Program-made: the position numbers and the translations under genes
The notes under the pieces: model-generated
Told to the model about the DNA's origin: nothing
Databases searched by the model: none
Seen by the model: the letters and a program-made list of their open reading frames with translations, nothing else
Part shown: piece after piece, positions 37,273 through 44,481 of the stretch
How the letters are laid out: every line of letters begins with the position of its first letter
Position numbering within the stretch: position 1 is the stretch's first letter
Assembly (NCBI GenBank): GCA_963763085.1
Contig: CAVXNB010000008.1
Location: 248,001-312,000 of the forward strand
Reading direction: 5' to 3'
Source of the DNA: CAVXNB01 sp963763085
GTDB lineage: Bacteria; Actinomycetota; Acidimicrobiia; Acidimicrobiales; Bog-793
Length of the DNA stretch: 64,000 nucleotides

Positions 37273-38366
37273 GCCAAAGCCCCTTGCAACGTGGCGCGAA
37301 CCGGCGCCGGCGCCGGTGCGACGACCGAGGGGAGAGCTGCGACCAGGATGCCGGCCAGCGCCAGCGGCGGGAGCGCCGGCAGGGCGAGCGGATACAGGGG
37401 CTGGGTGAGCGCGTTGGGGTCGGTGTGCCCTACGACGGCCAGGCCGGCCGCCGCCGCCAGCCCCGATGCGAGTACGAGCCATTCGGCCGTGCGCCAGCGG
37501 TCCGGCCGGTAGCGCGATCGGGTCCCGTGCGACCCGGCGACGAGCCCCCCGACCACGAGAGCGCCGCCGAGTGCGACGACAGCCAGTCCGACTCCGGAGG
37601 TCGCGCCGGAGTCGAGCACCTCGAACAGCCCGATGCCGAGACCGACCAGGCCTCCGAGAGTCGCGGCAGCGGTGAGGCGACGCCGGCCCGACGAAGTCGC
37701 CCGGCGCCCGAAGCCGCGGGCGTCCATCGACGCTGCGAGGGCGACCGACCGCTCCAGCGCGCTCTCGAGCACCGGCAGCGCCAAACCGCGCCATCCCCGG
37801 AGACCGCCCGTAGCCCGACCGCGAAGACGGCGGGCATCCCGCACCCGCGCGATCGACAGCACGACCTGGGGTGTGAACGTGATCGCCACGGTCACGGCGA
37901 CGGCCACCTCGTACAGACCCGCCGGAACGCAGCGGAGCAGCCTGAACGAGCTCGCCAGTGAATTCGCAGCCCCGAAACAGGCCAGGATCACCGCAAGACG
38001 CGCGCCCTGGCACGCCGCCCCGAGCACGGCCTGGACCGTCACCGGCCCACCGATCGTCACGCCGGCGGCCCAGGATGGGAGAGGGATCTCGGGGAGCCTG
38101 AACAGCGTCGTGCCCGGCACGCGGTCGCCGAACAGGATCTGGACGACCACGCGGATCACGATCACGAAGACGCCGAGGCGCAGCAGGGTGCCGAACGAGC
38201 GGGCCCACGGACTGCTGCCGCGTCGGGCGACGACGACCCAGGCGCAGACGGCCAGGATGAGACCGAGCAGGAGCGGGTTCGTCGTGCGGCTCGCGGCCAC
38301 TGCGAGCGCCCCCGCCCAGCACCACCACGCGACGGGGTGGAGCGGCTGCAGACGGTTGCGCAGCAT
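37269..38366 (-). CDS. ECF transporter transmembrane component EcfT
   Basis: 365 residues, starting immediately after the stop of the secreted-protein gene. Helices lie near residues 15-45, 55-80, 105-125 and four more at the C-terminal half. The coupling motif AASMDARGFGRR matches the Ala-x-x-x-Arg-Gly signature by which EcfT contacts the ATPases. The protein is longer than usual (about 265 residues) because of extra C-terminal helices after residue 235 (TLGGLVGLGIGLFEVL, then VGLAVVALGGALVVGGLVAG). It joins the S component to the fused ATPase. Confidence 0.82.
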   Translation of the reverse strand: MLRNRLQPLHPVAWWCWAGALAVAASRTTNPLLLGLILAVCAWVVVARRGSSPWARSFGTLLRLGVFVIVIRVVVQILFGDRVPGTTLFRLPEIPLPSWAAGVTIGGPVTVQAVLGAACQGARLAVILACFGAANSLASSFRLLRCVPAGLYEVAVAVTVAITFTPQVVLSIARVRDARRLRGRATGGLRGWRGLALPVLESALERSVALAASMDARGFGRRATSSGRRRLTAAATLGGLVGLGIGLFEVLDSGATSGVGLAVVALGGALVVGGLVAGSHGTRSRYRPDRWRTAEWLVLASGLAAAAGLAVVGHTDPNALTQPLYPLALPALPPLALAGILVAALPSVVAPAPAPVRATLQGALA

Positions 38367-39158
38367 CTACATCGAGCGCAGGCGCGCGCGTCGGGTGCGC
38401 ACGAACGCCGCGGAGCCGAAGACGACGACGAGGACCACACCCACAAGTGACCACAGTCGACCCGAGTCACTGCCCGCCGCCACCCGAGGCTCGTTTCGGC
38501 CCGGCCGCGTCGCCGGATGGGTTGGTGGTCTTGGGCGGGGTCGTCGTGCCGTCGGCGCCGTCGCCGCGGTCGTCGTCGGCGATGTCGCCGTCGGCGAGGC
38601 CGGTGCCGCCTCGAGGACGCTCGGGCTCGACGGGGCTCGGGGCGCGTTCGCCTTGCCGTCGGGCTCGTAGCGCCAGCCCTCGACGTCGCCCTTCGAGATC
38701 GTCCACCCGGCGGCGCCGACACTCGAGTACGTCCAGGTCTTTCCGCCGTGCCAGTACGCCCAGTAGGCGTTGTCGCTGGCGGGATTGGCCGGGCATGTCG
38801 AGCCCGGGTAGCCGTCGATCGTCCAGATCAGTCCGGAAGGGCAGAAGCTCGGTTGCGCGTACCGGAGTCGAGCTGCCTGATCCTCCAACACCTGCTCTCC
38901 GCTGACGCCGGGTGCGGTCACGACGCACGTGACAAGAATCGTCCCGTTCGCACCCCCGAAGTCGACGACGAGCGGCACCACGATTCGGCCCTTGGGGACG
39001 TGCGCCGGCACCTGGCAGCTCCGCGAGCCTCGGCTCGGCTGCCCGCTGCTCGAAGACGCGAGCGCGGGCGTGGCGACCATGGCCGCCAGCCCGAGGCCGA
39101 GGCCGAGCCCGAAGCCGAGGCACCGGCCGAGCCCGAGCCAGCGGCCGAGGCAGCGCAC
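38367..39158 (-). CDS. Secreted, membrane-anchored DUF4430-like protein (putative cobalamin-binding beta domain)
   Basis: 263 residues. A Leu-Gly-rich signal peptide (about 1-34) is followed by a small Cys-containing beta domain (IVVPLVVDFGGANGTILVTC, then FCPSGLIWTIDGYPGSTC) with an aromatic motif AYWAYWHGGKTWTYS near 131-146 and GDVEGWRYEPDG. A Pro/Thr-rich stalk (about 175-225) leads to a C-terminal helix (LWSLVGVVLVVVFGSAAFV) and an Arg-rich tail, so it sits on the outer face of the membrane. The beta domain resembles DUF4430, the fold of the C-terminal domain of animal intrinsic factor and transcobalamin. It lies between the toroid protein and EcfT in a B12-riboswitch operon. Confidence 0.7.
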   Translation of the reverse strand: MRCLGRWLGLGRCLGFGLGLGLGLAAMVATPALASSSSGQPSRGSRSCQVPAHVPKGRIVVPLVVDFGGANGTILVTCVVTAPGVSGEQVLEDQAARLRYAQPSFCPSGLIWTIDGYPGSTCPANPASDNAYWAYWHGGKTWTYSSVGAAGWTISKGDVEGWRYEPDGKANAPRAPSSPSVLEAAPASPTATSPTTTAATAPTARRPRPRPPTHPATRPGRNEPRVAAGSDSGRLWSLVGVVLVVVFGSAAFVRTRRARLRSM

Positions 39159-39177
39159 GGCAAGGCGACCGGTCAGC

Positions 39178-40308
39178 TCAACTCTTCGGACAGCTGAAAC
39201 GAGGCTCGGCGGCCGAGAGCGTGCGAGGCGTGATCGGAAGGGCGACTCCGGCGGCCGCCGGGACGGCCTGCAGGGTGGCCAGTTGGCTCGGCGAGCCGGC
39301 GTAGCGGAACTCGCCCCGCTTGCTCGCCGGCGCGTGGCACTGATCTTGGAATGCGTCGAGGGCGCGCTCGGGCGAGATGCCCCTCCGCACGAACTGTTTG
39401 TCTGCGAGCGCCCCGAGCGAGATCAGGGCCTGGATCGAATCGGCGCTCGAGTCGGGATCCCCCGACTGGCCGTGGCCGGCGATGCCGTAGTAGCCGAACG
39501 ACCCGTCAGACTCCTGTGCCTGCTCGAAGAACTTGACGGGGCTGTGGGCGAACTTTCCGCCAAGCGCGGCGATCGCCATGACGGCCATCGCGGTGGAGTT
39601 GGTGTCCGGCCCTTGGAACGTCTTCGGGTCCGGCTTGGGGCACGGCTTGGCCAGGCTGGAACGGGTGAACTCCCAGCCGCCGTCACCGCACTGCTGGCGC
39701 TGGAGGAAGCTCTCGCCGAGCCTGGTTGCCGCATCGGTGTCCTTCACCGACGCCAACGCGAGGAGCGAGAGCGATTGGCTGAACGCGGTGGCGTCCTTCG
39801 GAGGACCGAAGACCCCGGTCGAACCGCCGTGCGTACGCTCGGTCGCGCGCAGTCTCGCCACGAGGTCGTTGAGCGGGCCGCGGCCTCCGAAGTGCCGCGG
39901 GTCCGCGCCGGCGGCGACGGCTGCGAGGATGACGAGACCCAGTGCGCCTGGGCTCGCGACGCCTTTCGGGGCGACGTAAGGCCCGAAGTTGTGCTCCAAC
40001 CAATGCGAGGCCGACTTGACCTGGTTGGCGCCTTCGCCGGCGGCGACGAGCGCCAAGATCGCGTTGGCCGTGTCTCCGCCGCTGGCTTTGGAGGAGTAGG
40101 CGTCGACGATGGCTCCGCTCTTGCTGAGATCGCGGGCGATCCAACCGGCGCCGGCTTCAGCCGGGGTCACCTGAGTGACGCGGGCTCCCTTCGGCGCTGA
40201 TGAATGGTGAGCCCGGCTCGCAAAAGACGTTGCAGGTACCGCGGCGAGCCCGATTGCCAGCGTTGCAGCAACGCAAGCTCGAGCCGCCCATCGGACGGAC
40301 GGTGGCAT
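39178..40308 (-). CDS. Secreted alpha/alpha-toroid protein, intrinsic-factor-like (putative cobalamin binder)
   Basis: 376 residues from ATG 40308 with GAGAGGAC upstream. A signal peptide (about 1-31, ending TSFASRA) precedes helix-pair repeats of the prenyltransferase/squalene-oxidase type: GWIARDLSKSGAIVDAYSSK, DTANAILALVAAGEGANQV, GDGGWEFTRSS, TNSTAMAVMAIAALGGKF, SDGSFGYYGIAG, and DSSADSIQALISLGAL. Paired Cys residues suggest export. The same toroid forms the cobalamin-binding N-terminal domain of animal intrinsic factor and transcobalamin. Being the first gene after a cobalamin riboswitch and ahead of an ECF transporter, it is a strong candidate for extracellular B12 capture. Binding itself is inference. 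Confidence 0.75.
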   Translation of the reverse strand: MPPSVRWAARACVAATLAIGLAAVPATSFASRAHHSSAPKGARVTQVTPAEAGAGWIARDLSKSGAIVDAYSSKASGGDTANAILALVAAGEGANQVKSASHWLEHNFGPYVAPKGVASPGALGLVILAAVAAGADPRHFGGRGPLNDLVARLRATERTHGGSTGVFGPPKDATAFSQSLSLLALASVKDTDAATRLGESFLQRQQCGDGGWEFTRSSLAKPCPKPDPKTFQGPDTNSTAMAVMAIAALGGKFAHSPVKFFEQAQESDGSFGYYGIAGHGQSGDPDSSADSIQALISLGALADKQFVRRGISPERALDAFQDQCHAPASKRGEFRYAGSPSQLATLQAVPAAAGVALPITPRTLSAAEPRFSCPKS

Positions 40309-40389
40309 TTGATGTCCTCTCCCGGCTACTGGACCCCGGAGAAGCGCTGAGACACCGCTGCCGTACCGGATCCCAGTCCCCGTGTTCCT

Positions 40390-40520
40390 CGACGGTTAGT
40401 AGGACTCACCGCAGGCAAGTTTCCCGGCTTGCGAGGACGAACCTCGCCTACGGTTGCGGGCCAGCGCCGGACTTTGACCGGACTTCCCCTGCACAACGGC
40501 GGGACGGCCGAAGCCGCCAG
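40390..40520 (-). promoter_or_regulatory. Cobalamin (adenosylcobalamin) riboswitch
   Basis: Read on the minus strand, 40489-40450 gives GGGGAAGTCCGGTCAAAGTC then CGGCGCTGGCCCGCAACCGT, the conserved core of the B12 aptamer. A GCGAGG-TTCGT-CCTCGC hairpin follows, then the B12 box AAGCCGGGAAACTTGCC at 40430-40414. The element lies about 100 nt before the ATG of the toroid gene. Downstream, CTTCTCC could pair with the GGAGAGG ribosome site, which suggests that ligand binding blocks translation of the operon. The element is well matched to the family; the outer ends are approximate, and the control mechanism is inferred. Confidence 0.92.
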
Positions 40521-40595
40521 AGGCAAGCTAGCAGAGCACCCCGTCCGCTCGCAGCTGGCGGGCCGCCCAAGCCGGAGATGGAGCATCATGGCCGC

Positions 40596-41504
40596 ATGAA
40601 GATCGTCTCGCTATTGCCTTCGGCCACCGAGATCGTGTTCGCGCTGGGGCTCGGCGACCAGCTGGCGGGGGTCAGCTTTGAGTGCGACTTCCCTGCTGCA
40701 GCCCGGGAGATTCCGGTGGTGTCGGGTACCGTGCTCCCGACCGACGGATCCCTCACGGCATCCGAGATCGACGCCGCGGTGGCCGCGAACGTCGCGGCCG
40801 GCGAATCGATCTACACCCTCGACGACGCTCGGATCCGCGCGATCGATCCCGACCTCATACTCGCTCAGGACCTGTGTCGAGTCTGCGCCGTGCCGTCCGG
40901 TGCCGTCGAGGAGGCGCTCGGAGTCATCGGCTGCCAAGCCGAGGTCCTGTCGCTCGATCCGGCAAGTCTGGACGAGGTGATCGACTGCATCGGCTTGGTC
41001 GGAAAGGCGACGGGTACGGCCGGCCGAGCGCGAACAGTCATGGCTGAGCTGCGTGCTCGGGTGGCCACGGTTCGCCAGAGCGTTCTAGGGCTGCCACGTC
41101 CCCGGGTCCTGGCGCTCGAGTGGCCGGACCCGCCCTTCAACGCCGGCCACTGGGTTCCGGACATGATCGAAGCGGCAGGTGGCGAGCCGGTACTCGCGTC
41201 GGCCGGGCTGCCATCGGTGCGGCTCACCTGGGAGCAGATCGCCGGCGAAGCGGTCGATGTCGCGGTGTTCATGCCGTGCGGTTTCGATCTTGACGGGGCT
41301 GCGGCGCAGGCGTCATCGTTCCTCGGACGTCCCGAGGTGGCCGCCCTGGGACGGATATATGCCGTTGACGCCAACGCTTGCTTCTCTCGGCCCGGGCCCC
41401 GCATCGTCGACGGGGTCGAGTTGCTGGCCGCTCTGCTGCACCCGGATCGCGAAGCTCCCGAAGTTCCGGACTCGATGCCGGCGTCCTTGGCTCGGCGGCT
41501 CTGA
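40596..41504 (+). CDS. Cobalamin-binding periplasmic-type protein (BtuF-like), no signal peptide
   Basis: 302 residues from ATG 40596. The helical-backbone binding-protein fold of BtuF/FhuD is visible: MKIVSLLPSATEIVFALGLG, LVGVSFECDFP-like LAGVSFECDFPAAAR, then DPDLILAQDLCRVCAVPSGA, PRVLALEWPDPPFNAGHWVP and MIEAAGGEPVLASAGLPSV. This branch is often annotated as cobalamin-binding protein and lacks a secretion signal, so it may act in the cytoplasm or be unrelated to import. It is divergent from the riboswitch operon, which supports a B12 link. No BtuCD genes adjoin. Confidence 0.78.
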   Translation: MKIVSLLPSATEIVFALGLGDQLAGVSFECDFPAAAREIPVVSGTVLPTDGSLTASEIDAAVAANVAAGESIYTLDDARIRAIDPDLILAQDLCRVCAVPSGAVEEALGVIGCQAEVLSLDPASLDEVIDCIGLVGKATGTAGRARTVMAELRARVATVRQSVLGLPRPRVLALEWPDPPFNAGHWVPDMIEAAGGEPVLASAGLPSVRLTWEQIAGEAVDVAVFMPCGFDLDGAAAQASSFLGRPEVAALGRIYAVDANACFSRPGPRIVDGVELLAALLHPDREAPEVPDSMPASLARRL

Positions 41505-41514
41505 CGCCTCTGTG

Positions 41515-41535
41515 GCCGGTCGCCGGTCGCCGGTC
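41515..41535. repeat. Three tandem 7-bp GCCGGTC units
   Basis: Three exact head-to-tail copies of GCCGGTC lie 10 bp after the BtuF-like gene, in a 259-bp gap (41505-41763) that otherwise holds nothing I recognise. A simple repeat of unknown significance. Confidence 0.7.
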
Positions 41536-41763
41536 GCCAGCCTTGGACCCGGGGCGGGCCTGTCCCGGCCCGATAACAGAATTCTCTTCCAAACTTGCTC
41601 CCGTTAATGATTGTGACCAGTCGCAATCTCGATCGGAGGCAAGTTTGCGCAATTTTCGATACACCTCGGACCCCGGGAGCCACTTCGGGACTTGTCGGAG
41701 CCGCCGCCCCGGCCCGCCGGAGTCCACCCCGGCCGCCGCGAACCTCGCCGAGGTCCCGAAGGA

Positions 41764-42357
41764 TCAGCCCGCCGTCGACACGCCGGCAGCAGAGTCGGCG
41801 ACTGAGGTCGCAGCGACCGTCCCGTTCTTGGCCTTCGTGCCCTGCACGATCACCGTATCGCCGGGACGCAACCCGGAAGGAGTGGTCTTCGCGACACGAG
41901 TGAGCGTCGTGGACTTGCTGAGAATCACCTTGACCAGGCCACCACTCGCGGTCGTGACGTACAGGACGTTGCCCTGGACAACCGTCACAATGCCGGCCGC
42001 AGCACTGCTCGCCGCCGCTCCGCCGCCGAACGGTCGGGCGCCACGCGCGCCGCCGCCCCCAAACGAACCGGCCGCGAACCGTGCGAAGGCGGAAGCGCCG
42101 CCACCCGTGGTGGTCGTGCCGTGCGCGCGCTGCAGGGCGGCCCCACCCCAGATGCCGCCGCCGGCGATGAGAAGAGCGACCAGCACCGCGGTCGGGAACC
42201 GCATGCGAATGCCGGGCCGGGGGGTCCGCACCGGCCACGCGTCGCTGTCCTCGACGGCGCCCTCGGCGCCCTCGGCGCCCTCGGCGATCGTCACCGGTTC
42301 GCTGTCGAAATCGCCGATCGGCGGAATCTCCCTCGTGGAACGCGAGTCGTCTGGCAT
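41764..42357 (-). CDS. Membrane-anchored DUF5666-like protein at the end of the MacAB-like operon
   Basis: 197 residues. An acidic cytoplasmic head (VTIAEGAEGAEGAVEDSD) is followed by one helix (FPTAVLVALLIAGGGIWGGA), a Gly-rich spacer, and a small beta-domain (GIVTVVQGNVLYVTTASGGL, then LRPGDTVIVQGTKAKNGTVA) like the OB-like repeats of DUF5666. It starts 16 bp after the permease gene in the same direction, so it is likely co-expressed with the exporter. Its role is unknown. Confidence 0.6.
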   Translation of the reverse strand: MPDDSRSTREIPPIGDFDSEPVTIAEGAEGAEGAVEDSDAWPVRTPRPGIRMRFPTAVLVALLIAGGGIWGGAALQRAHGTTTTGGGASAFARFAAGSFGGGGARGARPFGGGAAASSAAAGIVTVVQGNVLYVTTASGGLVKVILSKSTTLTRVAKTTPSGLRPGDTVIVQGTKAKNGTVAATSVADSAAGVSTAG

Positions 42358-42373
42358 GGAGGCTCCCTACTCG

Positions 42374-43597
42374 TCACTCATAGCGAAGGGCGTCGATGGG
42401 TCGCATCGAAGCGGCCCGGTTGGCAGGGTAGAACCCGAAGAAGACTCCCACGGCGATCGACACGCCGAAGGCGAGCACGATCGAGTACGGCGCGATCACC
42501 GGCTGTACGCCGGCGATCCTGAACCGGCTCCCGACGACACCGATGACGACGCCTACCGCTCCTCCGATCAGACACAGGAGGACCGACTCGAAGAGGAATT
42601 GGGTGAGGATCGCCGACTTCGTGGCGCCGATCGCCTTGCGGATACCGATCTCGCGGGTGCGTTCCGTGACGGTCACGAGCATGATGTTCATCACTCCGAT
42701 GCCCCCGACGAGCAACGAGATGGCCGCGACCGCCCCGAGCAGCACCGTGAACGTGCTCGAGGTCGCCTGCGCCGTGCTGAGCAGCGTCGCCTGATTGAGG
42801 ACCTGGAAGGGCAGATCGGCGACGGTCGTGTCGTTCTGTGCCGCGAGGATGTTCTCGACCTCCGACTGGGCGAGGTTCAGCGTCGAGGCGGACTTCCCCT
42901 GAACGATGAGTTGGCTGAAGGACTGGGAGTACCCGGTCAGGTGGTCCTCGACGGCTGTGTAGGGCGCGATCGCCACTGCGTCCTGGTTCTGCAATCCACT
43001 CGAGCCCTTGGAGGCCAGAACGCCGATGATCTCGAAGTTGGTCGAGCCGATCATGATCGTCTTGCCGAGCGGGTTTTCGGAGGTTGTGAACAGATTGCTG
43101 GCGACGTCTGACCCGATGTCGACGACTTGAGCGTGGGAGGCGACGTCCTGGCTCGATATCGCGCTGCCGGCCTGGACCGTGTAGTCCTCCGCACTCAGGT
43201 ACGAGGAGGTCGAGCCGTCGACGGTGGTGCTGTAGGTGGCGCCGTCGTAAGTGGCGGTCTGGCTCGTGGAAATGACCGGGGAGACCGACTTCACATCCGG
43301 AGCGTCGTTGGGGTTCTGCAGGGCGTTGACATCCGAGATGGTCAGCGACGCCTGCTGGCTCTGGGTGCCGTTCGCCGAGACCCCGCGGCCGAAGCGGCCG
43401 GTGTTGAAGACGGTCAAGGTGTTCGTTCCCAGCCTGTTGATCCGGCTCTCGACGGCTTGGGAGGATCCGGTGCCGACCGCGACGAGGATGATCACGGCCG
43501 ACACGCCGATCAGGACGCCGAGGGTGGTGAGTGCGGAACGGAGCTTGTTCGAATTGATGCCGGCGATGGCGACGCGGAGGTTGTCGAGGATTCTCAT
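42374..43597 (-). CDS. MacB-type ABC transporter permease
   Basis: 407 residues: an N-terminal helix (LTTLGVLIGVSAVIILVAVG), a large extracytoplasmic MacB domain (about 45-285), and three C-terminal helices (VLLGAVAAISLLVGGIGVMN, SVLLCLIGGAVGVVIGVVG, SIVLAFGVSIAVGVFFGFYP) ending PANRAASMRPIDALRYE. The GGIGVMNIMLVTVTERTREIG stretch, split here as GGIGVMNIMLV and TERTREIGIRKA, is diagnostic of the MacB/FtsX family. It overlaps the ATPase gene by ATGA. With that ATPase and the fusion protein it forms a mechanotransmission-type exporter. Confidence 0.9.
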   Translation of the reverse strand: MRILDNLRVAIAGINSNKLRSALTTLGVLIGVSAVIILVAVGTGSSQAVESRINRLGTNTLTVFNTGRFGRGVSANGTQSQQASLTISDVNALQNPNDAPDVKSVSPVISTSQTATYDGATYSTTVDGSTSSYLSAEDYTVQAGSAISSQDVASHAQVVDIGSDVASNLFTTSENPLGKTIMIGSTNFEIIGVLASKGSSGLQNQDAVAIAPYTAVEDHLTGYSQSFSQLIVQGKSASTLNLAQSEVENILAAQNDTTVADLPFQVLNQATLLSTAQATSSTFTVLLGAVAAISLLVGGIGVMNIMLVTVTERTREIGIRKAIGATKSAILTQFLFESVLLCLIGGAVGVVIGVVGSRFRIAGVQPVIAPYSIVLAFGVSIAVGVFFGFYPANRAASMRPIDALRYE

Positions 43598-44481
43598 GGC
43601 GTTCCTCCGCCCGCGTTCGGCGACCCGGTCGCTGCCCCGCCGGGTGCTTCGCGCTTGTCCATCACCGTCGACGTGGTGTGGACCGGGACGAGGCGGCTGT
43701 CCTCGTAGATCTCACCGTCGCGCAACCGCACGACGCGCTTCGCGAACGAGGCGATGTCCTGCTCGTGGGTAATGACGACGATGGTGCGGCCTTCAGCGTT
43801 CAGCTGACTGAAGACGGCCATGACTTCATTGCTCGATGAGGTGTCGAGGTTGCCGGTTGGCTCGTCGGCGAGGATCAGCGCGGGGCTCGTCACGAGGGCC
43901 CGAGCAATCGCGGCGCGCTGCTGCTGGCCACCGGACATCTCGCTTGGAAGATGGTGGCTGCGGTCTTCGAGGCCGACCTGCCGGAGGGCCGCCATGGCCT
44001 GCGAACGCCGTTCCTTAGGCTTCACTCCGCCGTAGGCAAGTGCCAACTCGACGTTTGCCAGGGCTGTCGTTCGTGGGACCAGGTTGTAGTTCTGGAAGAT
44101 GAAACCGATCTTGCGGTTGCGCACTCGCGACAGGTCGGACTCGTCGAGCTCCCGGACGTCGACTCCGTCGAGCCAGTAACGCCCCCGCGTCGGAACGTCG
44201 AGGCATCCGATGATGTTCATCATCGTCGACTTACCGGACCCGGACGCGCCCATGACGGCGACGAAGTCGCCCTGCTCGATCGTCAACGAGACGTGCCGCA
44301 GAGCCAGCACCTCCACCTCTCCCATGGTGTAGGTCTTCGATACCGCTCGCAGGGCGACCACCGGCCTCTTCCCGTCGGCCGCGACAGGACGCGCCGCCGC
44401 GGTCCCGCCGGCCGCCGGCAGCGGACGAAGGACGCTGTTGACGGGCTTGTCGCGACGCCAGAACGGCTGCCGACCGGTCAT
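43594..44481 (-). CDS. MacB-type ABC transporter ATPase
   Basis: 295 residues. A variable N-terminus of about 40 residues precedes the nucleotide-binding domain with Walker A MGASGSGKSTMMNIIG, signature SEMSGGQQQRAAIARAL, Walker B LILADEPTGNLDT and a HEQDIASFAKRVVRLRDG switch region, all typical of LolD/MacB ATPases. Its start and stop overlap both neighbours by ATGA, indicating translational coupling in the order fusion protein, ATPase, permease. Intact. Confidence 0.92.
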   Translation of the reverse strand: MTGRQPFWRRDKPVNSVLRPLPAAGGTAAARPVAADGKRPVVALRAVSKTYTMGEVEVLALRHVSLTIEQGDFVAVMGASGSGKSTMMNIIGCLDVPTRGRYWLDGVDVRELDESDLSRVRNRKIGFIFQNYNLVPRTTALANVELALAYGGVKPKERRSQAMAALRQVGLEDRSHHLPSEMSGGQQQRAAIARALVTSPALILADEPTGNLDTSSSNEVMAVFSQLNAEGRTIVVITHEQDIASFAKRVVRLRDGEIYEDSRLVPVHTTSTVMDKREAPGGAATGSPNAGGGTP

